In this document: positions 24,255 to 33,715 of the stretch, one piece after another
Numbering within the stretch: position 1 is the first letter of the stretch
Layout: every line of letters starts with the position of its first letter
Assembly (NCBI GenBank): GCA_010672785.1
Contig: JAAHFX010000011.1
Location: forward strand, 27,246-91,245
Reading direction: 5' to 3'
Source: Sphaerospermopsis sp. SIO1G1
GTDB lineage: Bacteria; Cyanobacteriota; Cyanobacteriia; Cyanobacteriales; Nostocaceae
Length of the DNA stretch: 64,000 bases
Notes under the pieces: generated by a model
What the model was told of the DNA's origin: nothing
The model's database searches: none
What the model saw: the letters and a program-made list of their open reading frames with translations, nothing else
Made by a program: the position numbers and the translations under genes

Positions 24255-25403
24255 ATGACTCAAACTGCAATGCAGAATCAGAGGGGTTTAAATACTTTTC
24301 AACCGCTTGATGTGGAACTACGGAATGTCTTCAAGTTTTTTAACCAAGAACCAGCTATACATGGTGTGGATCTGGATGTGAAACAAGGGGAATTCTTTAG
24401 TATTTTAGGGCCTTCTGGTTGTGGGAAGACGACTATAATCCGCCTAATTGCTGGGTTTGAAAGACTTGATGCTGGGAAGCTGCTTATTCAAGGCCAATCC
24501 ATGACGGATGTTCCTGCTTATAAACGGCCAATTAATACAGTATTCCAAAGTTATGCTTTATTTAACCATTTAAACGTTTGGGATAATATTGCTTTTGGTT
24601 TACGTCTCCAAAAACTCTCTAAGTCGGAAGTTGATAGTCGAGTAGGGGAAGCTTTAACACTTGTAAAAATGGACAGTTTACGATCGCGTATCCCTTCTCA
24701 ATTATCTGGTGGTCAGCAGCAACGGGTAGCTTTAGCGAGAGCTTTGGTCAATCGTCCCGCTGTTTTATTATTAGATGAACCATTGGGAGCATTAGACTTA
24801 AAACTGCGGAAAGAAATGCAGTGTGAACTATCGAACATTCAAAAAAATTTGGGTGTGACTTTCATTATGGTGACACACGATCAAGAAGAAGCATTGTCTT
24901 TATCTGATCGAATTGCAGTGATGAACCAAGGAAAAATAGAACAAATTGGCACACCTAGCGAAATTTACGAACGTCCTCAGACTTGTTTTGTTGCTGATTT
25001 TATCGGTGATACAAATTTATTCAGTGGTGAAGTGACTACAATTGATCCAGGATACGTAAAAGTTTTAACAAAAAGTGGATTATCAATTATTGCCCTTCGT
25101 CCAGAAGAAACTCCACTAGAATTACTACAAGTGGTGAATTTAAGTGTACGTCCTGAAAAAATTCAGATTTCCTTGTATCAACCTAATCTACAACATAACT
25201 GCTATGAAGGTAGGTTAGTGAATGTTATGTATTTGGGTACTCATGTTAATTACCTGGTGGAACTAACCAATGGGATCAGCATTAATGTTTTACAACCTAA
25301 CACTTTTGGTAGTCTCCCAGATTCCAATACTCCCATATATGTTTGGTGGTCAGAAAATGACTGTTTAGCTATTAGTCAAACATCAAAGGTGAATCAACAG
25401 TAA
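24255..25403 (+). CDS. potA: Spermidine/putrescine ABC transporter, ATP-binding protein
   Basis: The 382-residue protein has Walker A GPSGCGKTT (52-60), the signature LSGGQQQRVALARAL, Walker B LLLDEPLGALD and the switch histidine in MVTHDQEEALS, followed by a TOBE-type regulatory C-terminal domain (SVRPEKIQIS). This is the PotA/CysA-like branch of ABC ATPases. The next two genes encode the periplasmic binding protein and a permease, so it powers polyamine (or related cation) uptake. potD begins 12 bp after its stop, so they are in one transcript. Confidence 0.92.
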   Translation: MTQTAMQNQRGLNTFQPLDVELRNVFKFFNQEPAIHGVDLDVKQGEFFSILGPSGCGKTTIIRLIAGFERLDAGKLLIQGQSMTDVPAYKRPINTVFQSYALFNHLNVWDNIAFGLRLQKLSKSEVDSRVGEALTLVKMDSLRSRIPSQLSGGQQQRVALARALVNRPAVLLLDEPLGALDLKLRKEMQCELSNIQKNLGVTFIMVTHDQEEALSLSDRIAVMNQGKIEQIGTPSEIYERPQTCFVADFIGDTNLFSGEVTTIDPGYVKVLTKSGLSIIALRPEETPLELLQVVNLSVRPEKIQISLYQPNLQHNCYEGRLVNVMYLGTHVNYLVELTNGISINVLQPNTFGSLPDSNTPIYVWWSENDCLAISQTSKVNQQ

Positions 25404-25414
25404 ACCTGAATAGC

Positions 25415-26497
25415 ATGACCAAAAGAAGAGAATTTATCAAACAAATGGCACTGCTTTCTAGCTTATCTTTAAGCAGTTGTGGTTGGAGATTAGCAGATGT
25501 GAGTGCCAATTACTCTGGTACTGGTAAAAGTGATGAATTGTATGTATACACGTGGAATCAATATACAGATCAAGAATTATTATCTACTTTTACTAGCCAA
25601 ACAGGCATCAAAGTTTTTGTAGATACCTTTGACTCTAATGATGTAATGTTAGCAAAATTACAAGCAGGAGGAGGTAGTTCTTATAGTGTCATCTATCCAT
25701 CTGACTACATGGTACAGAAGATGGTAGCAAAAAATTTACTCATAGAATTAGACCGGGAAAAATTAATAGGATTAGAAAATTTATTTAGTCAATTTCAAAA
25801 TCCTAGTTACGATCCCAATAATCGTTATAGTTTACCCTTTAGTTGGGGAACAACAGGGTTCATTTATAACTCAGAAAAATTAGATTCTGAACCAACAGAT
25901 TGGGAATATATTTGGCAAAACCAAGAAAAATTAAATAAGCGGATGACATTGTTAAATGATGTCAGAGAAGTCATGGGAGCAACATTGAAAATGTTAGGTT
26001 ATTCCTATAACTCTCAAAATGAACTTGAAATCAAAGCCGCTTACGAAAAACTAGAATCCTTAAAACCTGCGATCGCCGCCTTTGACACCGATGCTTGGCG
26101 TAATCAAATCCTAGCAGGGGATTTATGGTTAGCCATGTGTTACTCCAGCGATGCAGTCAAAGTATCCAGGGAAAACCCCAAATTAAAATATGTAGTTCCC
26201 AGTAGTGGTTCTTCTTTATGGAGTGATACGGTAGTAATTCCCAAAACTGCACCGAATCAAGAAGGTGCTTATAGTTGGATTAACTTACTCTTACAAGCAG
26301 ATGTAGCCGCAGAAATTACCAAAAGATTAGCTGTCGCAATTCCCAATCGTGCGGGATTTGAGCAATTACCATCTACACTACAAAATAACACTAATCTTTT
26401 TCCCCCAGAGTCAGTTTTAGATAAATGTGAGCGTCTAGCACCTGTAGGTGATTTTGAGGCAGTTTATGAAAGATATTGGACACAATTGTTAGCTTAA
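25415..26497 (+). CDS. potD: Polyamine ABC transporter substrate-binding lipoprotein
   Basis: The 360-residue protein begins with a basic Tat-like motif KRREFIKQ, a short hydrophobic stretch and a lipobox LSLSSCGW, so it is probably exported folded and lipid-anchored. The mature part follows the PotD/PotF pattern: LYVYTWNQYTDQELLSTF, the acidic-aromatic pocket residues in YPSDYMVQKM, and the closing region YERYWTQLLA. It delivers spermidine or putrescine to the permease. It sits between potA and potB in the same direction. Confidence 0.9.
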   Translation: MTKRREFIKQMALLSSLSLSSCGWRLADVSANYSGTGKSDELYVYTWNQYTDQELLSTFTSQTGIKVFVDTFDSNDVMLAKLQAGGGSSYSVIYPSDYMVQKMVAKNLLIELDREKLIGLENLFSQFQNPSYDPNNRYSLPFSWGTTGFIYNSEKLDSEPTDWEYIWQNQEKLNKRMTLLNDVREVMGATLKMLGYSYNSQNELEIKAAYEKLESLKPAIAAFDTDAWRNQILAGDLWLAMCYSSDAVKVSRENPKLKYVVPSSGSSLWSDTVVIPKTAPNQEGAYSWINLLLQADVAAEITKRLAVAIPNRAGFEQLPSTLQNNTNLFPPESVLDKCERLAPVGDFEAVYERYWTQLLA

Positions 26498-26595
26498 AAT
26501 AGATAGATTTGTACAATTACCAAAAAACCAAGCTCACACCAGCAAATCTCACCATTAAATCTCATATTCGTAACATTACTAATTGATAAAAGCCA

Positions 26596-27510
26596 GTGTC
26601 TATGCAAATTCCTAAATCTTCTGTGACAGCTTCTAATCACATTCCTAAAAAATCATTGTTTCGTCAAATTCTCCAACTTTTCCCACCCATAGCCTTACTA
26701 GCACCTTCAGGAATTTGGTTACTTTTACTGTTACTATTACCCACATTTATTATCTTACAATTGAGTTTAGTTACAGATATTAGACCGGGAGATATTGTTA
26801 ATCCTGATGGTATTAATAACTATCTGCGTATTTTAGAACCCCTTTATTTAAAAGTTATCTTTAACTCCTTATTTTTAGCAGTTAATACGACAATAATTTG
26901 TTTATTTTTAGGTTTTCCTGTAGCTTACTGGATTGCCCAAATAGCACCCAAATCTTGGCGTAATTTATTATTATTGGGATTTGTTTTACCATTATGGACA
27001 TCTTCTCTACTACGTTCCTATGCCTGGATTACAATTTTACGTCCTACAGGGTTATTAAATAGTATAATCACCAGCTTAGGTTTACCACCATTAGAATTAC
27101 TAAATCGTACACCTGCGGTATTAATTGGTATGAGTTACAGCTTATTACCTTACATGGTTTTGGTATTGTATGCTTCTTTAGAAAAGCTGGACAAAAAACT
27201 ATTAGAAGCAGCCGCAGATTTAGGTGCAAACCCTATCCAAACGTTTTGGAAAATTACAGTACCCCAAGTTTTTCCTGGCATTGCCGCAGGTTCTTTACTG
27301 GTGTTTATTACAGCTTTAGGAGATTTTATCAACCCCGAATTATTAGGTGGTGCATCTAGTATGACAGCAGCAAGATTAGTTTATAATCAGTTTCTTGGTG
27401 CTACCCAAAATTGGGGTTTTGGTTCAGCTTTGAGTATGACTTTAATTTTATTAGTTAGTATTGCGATCGCTCTGATTATTAGGTTTGGTGAAGTACAACC
27501 TAAACAGTAG
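26596..27510 (+). CDS. potB: Polyamine ABC transporter permease
   Basis: The 304-residue protein has about six membrane helices and the EAA loop EAAADLGANPIQTFWKITVPQ that contacts the ATPase. It matches the PotB-type permease. In other systems PotB works with a second permease, PotC, normally encoded next; here the next 98 bp are repeat sequence followed by rsmG on the opposite strand. So either PotB works as a homodimer, or potC lies elsewhere, or it was lost when repeats moved in. Substrate assignment depends on PotA and PotD. Confidence 0.9.
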   Translation: MSMQIPKSSVTASNHIPKKSLFRQILQLFPPIALLAPSGIWLLLLLLLPTFIILQLSLVTDIRPGDIVNPDGINNYLRILEPLYLKVIFNSLFLAVNTTIICLFLGFPVAYWIAQIAPKSWRNLLLLGFVLPLWTSSLLRSYAWITILRPTGLLNSIITSLGLPPLELLNRTPAVLIGMSYSLLPYMVLVLYASLEKLDKKLLEAAADLGANPIQTFWKITVPQVFPGIAAGSLLVFITALGDFINPELLGGASSMTAARLVYNQFLGATQNWGFGSALSMTLILLVSIAIALIIRFGEVQPKQ

Positions 27511-27552
27511 AGAAATAAGGTATTGCTGAATTAAGGTATGAAATTATAATTC

Positions 27553-27606
27553 AGGGAACAGGGAACAGTGAATAGCGATAACTGATAACTGATAACTGAT
27601 AACTGA
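27553..27606. repeat. Heptamer repeat tract (GGGAACA, ACTGATA)
   Basis: Seven-base units that start 42 bp after the potB stop and end at the last codons of rsmG. They mark the place where potC would be expected. Confidence 0.9.
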
Positions 27607-27608
27607 AT

Positions 27609-28358
27609 TCACAAAGGTTTCTGCTTAGGTATACCCACAGGACGAGGAAAACTCACAGGTGTATGTCTAACTTTCCGTAAATATAAACAATGACGAATAC
27701 TCTGAGTTAAAGGAGTTTTCAATTCTGTGATTAATTCCACTTCTCCCCCCACAATATTGACTGCATTTTCCAAACTTTGGTTTTCTTCTGCTGTAAAACT
27801 TCCCCGATAAATAACAGCTAAACCACCTGTTTTTACCAACGGTAAACAATATTCAACACAAGCAGAAACACTACCCACTGCACGAATTACAGCTAAATCA
27901 TAACTTCCCCGGTGTTGAATTTCTTGACCAATTTCTTCAACTCTCCCCACAACAGTATGAGCATTTTTGAGAGCAAGATTATCTATCACACCATCAATAA
28001 AATTAATTTTTTTCCGAGTAGAATCTAATAAAGTAACTTGAGAATTAGCAAAAATAATGGCAATGGGTAAACCAGGAAAACCAGCACCAGTACCAATATC
28101 AATTACCGATGCACCATGATGTAAAATATCAATAAAACGCTGTTGAGGTGAAACCCCCACCAAAGAATCCCAAAGATGTTTTTCCCAAAAATCTTCTGGT
28201 TCAGTAATCCGAGTTAAATTAAGATAACGATTAGCATCAATAATTAATTCATATAGTTTCTGCAATTGATTTTGTTGTTCATTTGTAGGATACCAACTTA
28301 ATGTTTGATGCCAAACTTCACTCATTTCTGGTAAAGTAGATGCAGATTCTAAACTCAT
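27609..28358 (-). CDS. rsmG: 16S rRNA (guanine527-N7)-methyltransferase
   Basis: The 249-residue protein carries the RsmG/GidB hallmarks: YLNLTRITEPEDFWEKHLWDSL in the N-terminal part, the SAM-binding motif VIDIGTGAGFPGLPIAI and VTLLDSTRKKINFID. It adds the N7 methyl group to G527 of 16S rRNA in the 30S subunit. It is about 30 residues longer than the enterobacterial protein at the C-terminus (RHTPVSFPRPVGIPKQKPL), typical of cyanobacterial copies. It is transcribed in the same direction as, and 60 bp after, the ATPase gene upstream. Confidence 0.94.
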   Translation of the reverse strand: MSLESASTLPEMSEVWHQTLSWYPTNEQQNQLQKLYELIIDANRYLNLTRITEPEDFWEKHLWDSLVGVSPQQRFIDILHHGASVIDIGTGAGFPGLPIAIIFANSQVTLLDSTRKKINFIDGVIDNLALKNAHTVVGRVEEIGQEIQHRGSYDLAVIRAVGSVSACVEYCLPLVKTGGLAVIYRGSFTAEENQSLENAVNIVGGEVELITELKTPLTQSIRHCLYLRKVRHTPVSFPRPVGIPKQKPL

Positions 28359-28418
28359 ATTAATTCTTTAATTTCCTCTCTAGGATAGGAGCAATTTTGC
28401 GTGATCAAAATTAAAATT

Positions 28419-29090
28419 TCAACTCACAACAGTTTCAGACAATTTCTTTTCTAAACTTTTCGGTTCAACAACTTCCAAAACACCATGATTTAAAGTCCAA
28501 CAACTATCAGCTATTGGTAACATATCCCCAGCATCGTGGGTGACAACTAACAAAGTCCAATCTTTTTTTAACTTCCCTAATAAACTAACTAATTGACGAC
28601 GCATTGACCAATCTAAACCAGCGGTAGGTTCATCTAGTAATAATACGTTTGGTTGTCTAATTAGTTGAACTGCTAAAGCTAAACGTCTTTGTTGTCCACC
28701 ACTTAAAGCATTAGGTGATATAGAAAATGATAAATGATCTAGTCCTACTTCCTGCAATGCTTTATGAACTTTTTGTGTTCCCAATTCAGGATGACCTAAA
28801 CGCAATTCCTCCAAAATTGTACCACCGCAAAAGTGACGTTCTGGGAATTGAAAAACTATCCCTGCTAATTGCTGTAGTTGTTCAGATATAAGTTGTTGTT
28901 CTCTCCAGAATGCTGCACCAGATGTGGGTTCAGCTAATCCTGATAGAATTTCTAATAATGTGCTTTTACCAGAACCACTAGGCCCAATGATCAAACCTAA
29001 CTTTTGAGGTGCTAATTCTAGGTTAATGGATTTGAGAATGGCAGTAGGACTAGCTGTAGGATGATAAGTTAAATTTCTCAAATAGAGCAT
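28419..29090 (-). CDS. ECF-type ABC transporter ATPase (CbiO/EcfA-like)
   Basis: The 223-residue protein is a stand-alone ABC ATPase: Walker A GPSGSGKST (36-44), Q-loop VFQFPERHFCGGTILEE (the FPE variant is typical of energy-coupling-factor ATPases), signature ALSGGQQRRLALAVQL, Walker B VLLLDEPTAGLD and the switch VVTHDAGDM. ECF ATPases drive vitamin or metal uptake together with an EcfT membrane protein and a substrate subunit; neither is next to it. It lies 60 bp upstream of rsmG on the same strand. Substrate unknown. Confidence 0.85.
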   Translation of the reverse strand: MLYLRNLTYHPTASPTAILKSINLELAPQKLGLIIGPSGSGKSTLLEILSGLAEPTSGAAFWREQQLISEQLQQLAGIVFQFPERHFCGGTILEELRLGHPELGTQKVHKALQEVGLDHLSFSISPNALSGGQQRRLALAVQLIRQPNVLLLDEPTAGLDWSMRRQLVSLLGKLKKDWTLLVVTHDAGDMLPIADSCWTLNHGVLEVVEPKSLEKKLSETVVS

Positions 29091-29506
29091 TTTTAAATAT
29101 TACTAGATATTGGCTGCATGAACGATGAAATAAACTAGATTAAATGGAAGATTCGGAAAATTTTTATGCTTGTAAACCTACCTTATCCGTAATAATTATT
29201 GACAATTTCTATATTTTGCTAGATTTAAAAGCAAAAATAGATACAATCAATAACTATAGTGTCTGATATGACTTATGGATTTTTTGTGGAGTCAGGGAAC
29301 AGGGAACAGGGAACAGGGAACAGGTAAGAACTACAGGGGTTTTTATTTATTTCCAAAATATCCAATTAATTTTGCTCAGGTACTTATAACTGAAATACTG
29401 AACTATCGTTAATATTGAGAGAGCAAATGGAAATTTTGATAATTTGTTGTGAGTATTTTAAGTAAAACATTAGACAAAATAAACCGTAATCACCCTAATA
29501 ATTACT
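29091..29506. other. Divergent intergenic region
   Basis: A 416-bp gap between the divergent ATPase and TPR genes. It holds a GGGAACA heptamer run at 29294-29325 and otherwise AT-rich sequence that must carry both promoters. No gene or RNA recognised. Confidence 0.5.
29294..29325. repeat. GGGAACA heptamer tract
   Basis: Four head-to-tail seven-base units of CAGGGAA. Confidence 0.88.
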
Positions 29507-30424
29507 ATGTCTGAGTTGAAATTTTTTCATGGCTGTTTAAAAGTAGTTAATTTAACATTTGCTACTACTATAGCTCTAAATCTCTGGATTTATCCATCAT
29601 TTGCTGGTGATCCTTTCCGTCGCAGTCAACCTCACAAAATTGGCGATCGCACCGAAGCTGCATTTAACGCTATCTTTCAACAAGGAAACTATGATCAAGC
29701 ACAAGAGTATCTGCAAAAATCTATTGTTGATGAACCCAATGAACCACTCGCTTATGCTCTCAAAGCTTCCCTAGCTTATAGTAACCAAGATTTAGCTAGT
29801 TTAAAACAGTATAGTAGAAAAACATTAGCCGCTGGACAAAGACTGATCACCCAGGATTCATTACGTGGTAATTTATACACCGGAGTTGGTCATTTTTTAG
29901 AAGGTGCGGTAATTTTGCTAAACGATGGAACAGCAAATGGAATATCTCAAGCATTTATTAAGTTAACAAAAGTGTATGAACATTTGGATAAAGCAGAAGC
30001 AATTGATGCAAATGATCCGGAGTTAAATTTAATCAAAGGGTATATGAACTTAATGTTAGCGGTGAATTTACCATTGGTAAGTCCACAACAAGCAATTGAG
30101 AAACTAGAAAAAAATGCTGCACCAAAATATTTAGTAGAAAGAGGTATTGCGTTAGCATATAGGGATTTAAAAAGATATTCCCAAGCTTTAGAATATGTGA
30201 ACCGGGCGATAAAATCAACTTCTGAAAACCCGGAAATTTATTATTTAAAAGCTCAAATACTCCATGAAAAAGGAAAACAAGAAAACAACCAGAATTTAAT
30301 TAAAGATGCGATCGCGCATTTTGAGATAGCACTAAATAAAAAGTCCCAACTACCCGCAACATTAGTAAAACAAATTGAATATGAACACAACCTAGCAAAA
30401 AGTAGATTGAATAATATAAAATAA
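29507..30424 (+). CDS. TPR-containing exported protein of unknown function (cyanobacterial family)
   Basis: The 305-residue protein has an N-terminal hydrophobic segment (about 13-33, ending SFAGDPF), suggesting export, and at least three tetratricopeptide-like helical pairs (AFNAIFQQGNYDQAQEYLQK near residue 55, LAYRDLKRYSQALEYVNRA near 215, AIAHFEIALNKKSQ near 270). It resembles a conserved cyanobacterial family with Synechocystis Sll0314 and Anabaena relatives as I remember it. TPRs bind other proteins; the partner is unknown. It is followed by a repeat tract and the DUF3531-like gene in the same direction. Confidence 0.78.
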   Translation: MSELKFFHGCLKVVNLTFATTIALNLWIYPSFAGDPFRRSQPHKIGDRTEAAFNAIFQQGNYDQAQEYLQKSIVDEPNEPLAYALKASLAYSNQDLASLKQYSRKTLAAGQRLITQDSLRGNLYTGVGHFLEGAVILLNDGTANGISQAFIKLTKVYEHLDKAEAIDANDPELNLIKGYMNLMLAVNLPLVSPQQAIEKLEKNAAPKYLVERGIALAYRDLKRYSQALEYVNRAIKSTSENPEIYYLKAQILHEKGKQENNQNLIKDAIAHFEIALNKKSQLPATLVKQIEYEHNLAKSRLNNIK

Positions 30425-30429
30425 TTTAG

Positions 30430-30529
30430 TCAGTTATCAGTTATCAGTTACCAGTTATCATTTATCAGTTACCAGTTCTCAGTTATAGCTATTCACAAGT
30501 CACCAATCACCAGTCACCAGTCACCAATT
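30430..30529. repeat. Heptamer repeat tract (ATCAGTT, CACCAGT)
   Basis: ATCAGTT/ACCAGTT units followed by CACCAAT/CACCAGT units. The tract ends ten bases before the ATG of the next gene, leaving little room for a normal ribosome binding site. Confidence 0.9.
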
Positions 30530-30539
30530 ACAAAAAAAA

Positions 30540-30992
30540 ATGTACATTCAATTCCGCGAATTTAACCCCTTTGATGTTTATGTTTGGATCAAGTTTAGTA
30601 CCATTCCCTCCCAACAGGAAAAACAATATGTAGAAGAACTATTTGACTCTTGGTTTTATTTAGGTAAACTCGGAGGATTCAATGCTGAAAACCTACAAGT
30701 TCAAGAAACAGGTTTAGATTTAAACTATATGAATTATGATAACCAAGGTTATGATAAAAGTATGTTAGCTCTAATGCACAATATGGGAGAATTTGAATAT
30801 GAAGGACAATGGGGAAGATGCTGGTTTGATTTAGGAACAAGTGATGCGATCGCTCTAGATATTCTCATCAATTCACTCACACAATTAAGTGAAGAATATG
30901 TCGCTATAGAAGCATTATATTTAGGGGGTGAAAATGAAGATTGGCCAATAGAAGATGACGAAACTCGTGCTTATTCTATCTACGATAACTAA
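30540..30992 (+). CDS. Conserved cyanobacterial/plastid-lineage protein, DUF3531-like
   Basis: The 150-residue acidic protein begins MYIQFREFNPFDVYVWIKFSTIP and has EELFDSWFYLGKLGGFNAENLQVQE and EFEYEGQWGRCWFDLGTSDAIALD. I recall this pattern as the DUF3531 family of cyanobacteria and plants; its function is unknown. No signal peptide or membrane segment is seen. The start codon comes right after a heptamer repeat tract with an A-run and no Shine-Dalgarno sequence. The Nudix gene follows after 20 bp in the same direction, so the two are probably co-transcribed. Confidence 0.78.
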   Translation: MYIQFREFNPFDVYVWIKFSTIPSQQEKQYVEELFDSWFYLGKLGGFNAENLQVQETGLDLNYMNYDNQGYDKSMLALMHNMGEFEYEGQWGRCWFDLGTSDAIALDILINSLTQLSEEYVAIEALYLGGENEDWPIEDDETRAYSIYDN

Positions 30993-31012
30993 AAAATCAA
31001 AAGCAGTAAAAT

Positions 31013-31444
31013 ATGAATAACCCAGGTACAATTAGAGTCATAGTTTTAGCTCTAATTAGAGATGGTAACAGAATATTCGTTTCGGAAGGATACGATCCCA
31101 CTAAACAATCAACATTTTATCGTGCTTTAGGTGGAGGAGTAGAATTTAGTGAAACTAGTCGCATTGCATTGGAGAGAGAATTCCAAGAAGAAATTCAAGC
31201 TGAATTAACGAATATTCGTTACTTAAGTTGTATCGAAAATTTGTTTACTTTCAACGGTAAACAAGGACATGAAATCATCCAACTCTATCAATGTGACTTT
31301 GCAGATCCTAAATTTTACCAAATTGAAAGTTTAACCTTTTCCGAAACCCCAGAGCGACAACATCGTGCTTTATGGGTAGAAACAGAGAAGTTTAAATCAG
31401 GAGAATTAAGATTAGTCCCCGAAGAGTTTTTTAAGTATTTATAG
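31013..31444 (+). CDS. Nudix hydrolase
   Basis: The 143-residue protein has the Nudix box GGVEFSETSRIALEREFQEE (residues about 42-61), with the metal-binding REFQEE intact; the late glycine of the consensus is replaced (EEIQAEL). N-terminal strands IRVIVLALIRDGNRIFVSEG fit the fold. Nudix enzymes hydrolyse nucleoside diphosphates linked to another moiety; the small size and lack of extra domains leave the substrate open. It is co-directional with the DUF3531-like gene 20 bp upstream. Confidence 0.9.
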   Translation: MNNPGTIRVIVLALIRDGNRIFVSEGYDPTKQSTFYRALGGGVEFSETSRIALEREFQEEIQAELTNIRYLSCIENLFTFNGKQGHEIIQLYQCDFADPKFYQIESLTFSETPERQHRALWVETEKFKSGELRLVPEEFFKYL

Positions 31445-31597
31445 AAATTTACAATATTGGTGAAATCCAAGATTTTTAGTTTTAGGGAATGGGAAACAGA
31501 AAACAGGGAACAGAAAGAAAATAAAAACCTCAATTTTTTCTATCTCTTTTCCCCGTTTTATGGATACACAACTTTCTAACAATGGAATAGATTTAAG

Positions 31598-32641
31598 TCA
31601 TTTAAGTTGAGCGTAAGCTCCTAAAATAATCTTTTCAGTTTCTTCCCAACCAATACATTTATCAGTGACAGAAATACCATATTGTAGTTCCTCTCTTTTC
31701 CCTGTAATTGGTTGATTCCCTTCATATAAATTAGACTCCAACATCATTCCCAAAATTGAATTATTTCCTGCAACAATCTGCTCAATTACATTTTCTAAAA
31801 CCACAGGTTGCAATCTGTAATCTTTATTTGTATTGCCATGACTACAATCAATTACTATTCTAGGAGGTAAATTTGCCGCTTTTAATTGTTCTTCCACTAA
31901 CTTCACATTTTCCGGATCAAAGTTAGGTTGACTCCCTCCACGTAAAATTACATGGCCATGAGAATTTCCTCTAGTTTGAAATACACTCACTTGTCCTTTT
32001 TGATTAATTCCCAGAAAATTATGGGGAGTTTTGGCTGACTTGAGAGCATTTAAGGCTACGTTAATATTACCATCTGTACCATTTTTAAAACCTACTGGCA
32101 TAGAAAGACCACTGGCCATTTCTCGGTGAGTTTGTGATTCTGTAGTTCTTGCACCAATTGCCGACCAAGAGACTAATTCACTGATATATTGAGGTATGAT
32201 AGGATCTAATGCTTCTGTCCCAGTTGGTAATCCCATTTCTGCTAGTGTTAATAACAAATCTCTAGCTATTAAAATTCCTCTTTCTACATGAAAAGAATCA
32301 TCCATATCGGGATCATTAATTAATCCTTTCCAACCTACAGTAGTTCTAGGTTTCTCAAAGTAAACCCGCATGATTAGTAGTAATTTATCTTCTACTTTTT
32401 TTGCTAAACTTTTTAATTTTTCTGCATATTCTATAGCTAACTTAGGATCATGAATAGAACATGGCCCAACTACGATAAACTTTCTACTATCTTGAAACTC
32501 AAGAATATTTTCTAATTCATGTCGAAATTTTAAAATTGTATGTTCTGCTGTTTTCGTCAGTGGTAGTTTTTCTTTAACTTGATGTGGAGTTAATAAAACG
32601 TGGGAACTTTTGATGTTCGTGTTTATTAATTTATTGATCAT
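31598..32641 (-). CDS. 3-deoxy-7-phosphoheptulonate (DAHP) synthase, AroFGH type
   Basis: The 347-residue protein catalyses condensation of phosphoenolpyruvate with erythrose 4-phosphate, the first step to aromatic amino acids. Hallmarks are VVGPCSIHDPKLAIEYAEKL, MRVYFEKPRTTVGWKG, GARTTESQTHREMASGLSMPVGFKNGTDG and IDCSHGNTNKD with the metal-binding residues, all of the type I-alpha class of E. coli AroF/G/H. Feedback inhibition by an aromatic amino acid is usual in that class but not readable here. It is alone; a 503-bp gap with a mobile element follows upstream. Confidence 0.94.
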   Translation of the reverse strand: MINKLINTNIKSSHVLLTPHQVKEKLPLTKTAEHTILKFRHELENILEFQDSRKFIVVGPCSIHDPKLAIEYAEKLKSLAKKVEDKLLLIMRVYFEKPRTTVGWKGLINDPDMDDSFHVERGILIARDLLLTLAEMGLPTGTEALDPIIPQYISELVSWSAIGARTTESQTHREMASGLSMPVGFKNGTDGNINVALNALKSAKTPHNFLGINQKGQVSVFQTRGNSHGHVILRGGSQPNFDPENVKLVEEQLKAANLPPRIVIDCSHGNTNKDYRLQPVVLENVIEQIVAGNNSILGMMLESNLYEGNQPITGKREELQYGISVTDKCIGWEETEKIILGAYAQLK

Positions 32642-32815
32642 TGTGCAAATCCCTGAAGTTTTATGATGCTAATGATTGTGCAAACGATTAATATACACAT
32701 TTTTCAGAAAAAATACAAGGTATATGCTGATCAGGTATAGTGCATTAAAAACTCATAACAGCAAAAAATCAACACCGAATAAAGTGTGAGAGTTCTGTTT
32801 CAAATTATTACTATT

Positions 32816-33031
32816 TAGGGTTTGTTGAAAAAGTAATCTGTGGAAACTAGAGAATAGGGAACAGGTAACAGGTAACAGTTTCAAAATTTGGGTAGGAACG
32901 ATTTTTCCTTTAAGCAGGAATTAAATGCAAGGTTTTCGAGTTCCCATGACATAAAAGCTGATATTTTTTAAATTTAAAATCGTCTAAAATCCTTCACTTG
33001 TAATGTTTTTACATTTATTCAACAAGCCCTA
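32816..33031. mobile_element. Small inverted-repeat element with TAGGGTTTGTTGAA ends
   Basis: A 216-bp non-coding unit bounded by TAGGGTTTGTTGAA and TTCAACAAGCCCTA (14-bp imperfect inverted repeat). It contains a GGGAACAGGTAACAG heptamer run and a conserved internal stretch ATCGTCTAAAATCCTTCAC. Related copies or ends are at 58563-58715, 51540-51577, 44607-44670 and part of 45829-45870. It occupies much of the 503-bp gap between the DAHP synthase and DUF1823-like genes; the remainder is AT-rich with nothing recognised. Confidence 0.75.
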
Positions 33032-33144
33032 TTTATTACTATATTTTAGATGTTAAGTAGCTTTTAAAAATATATTTTGAATACATACACAAGCAGATAT
33101 TTGGTCATTTTGTCTACGCTTACCTCCTATCTGCTGTGCCAAAT

Positions 33145-33522
33145 TTATTCAATTTTGCCAATGGTAATCATCATATAACTTAATAACCAATTTGCTGCTG
33201 TAGCTCTGCGGGTTTGTCTTGGCCCAAACTCACCGAGTTTATAACCTTTAAAACCTAATTCTTGCTTAAGTAATTGCTTATTTTCTTTAGGTATAGAACG
33301 AGTTAATTTCACTGTTGCTGGACGAGACTCAATAAAGTTACCAGGTTGTGGATATTCTGCTAACCAATCAGGAGCAACCAAGCTAGTATCCCATGTTTCA
33401 GTTGTAGGATCATAACGATAACCCAAATAATGCCATACCATGTCGTTAACTGTCTGATCATCAATTGTTTCGTTGATGATTGCCCAAATTGTATCTTTGT
33501 TCAGAAGTGGTAAATTAGACAT
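33145..33522 (-). CDS. Conserved cyanobacterial protein, DUF1823-like
   Basis: The 125-residue soluble protein has IWAIINETIDDQTVNDMVWHYLGYRYD, ESRPATVKLTRSIPKENKQLL and the strongly conserved GFKGYKLGEFGPRQTRRATAANWLLSY. I recall this as the DUF1823 family, found across cyanobacteria and without a known function. The basic tract near the C-terminus (RQTRRATAANW) could contact nucleic acid or an acidic protein, which is speculation. It stands alone between a mobile element and a repeat-rich spacer. Confidence 0.75.
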   Translation of the reverse strand: MSNLPLLNKDTIWAIINETIDDQTVNDMVWHYLGYRYDPTTETWDTSLVAPDWLAEYPQPGNFIESRPATVKLTRSIPKENKQLLKQELGFKGYKLGEFGPRQTRRATAANWLLSYMMITIGKIE

Positions 33523-33715
33523 AAGCAGTTTTAATTTTGGCAGTATTTTAACTCAGTTTAGTTTGATAATTATAGCAATTCCCATCCTAGTACCACTTCG
33601 CGGAAGTCAAAAGTCATTTCAATGTCATATATCACGGTAATGGATTGAAAACAAAAATATCTGTATTCCTGAAATTTTCCCAATTCCCCGTTAATAAAAT
33701 TAATTTTTCAAGACT

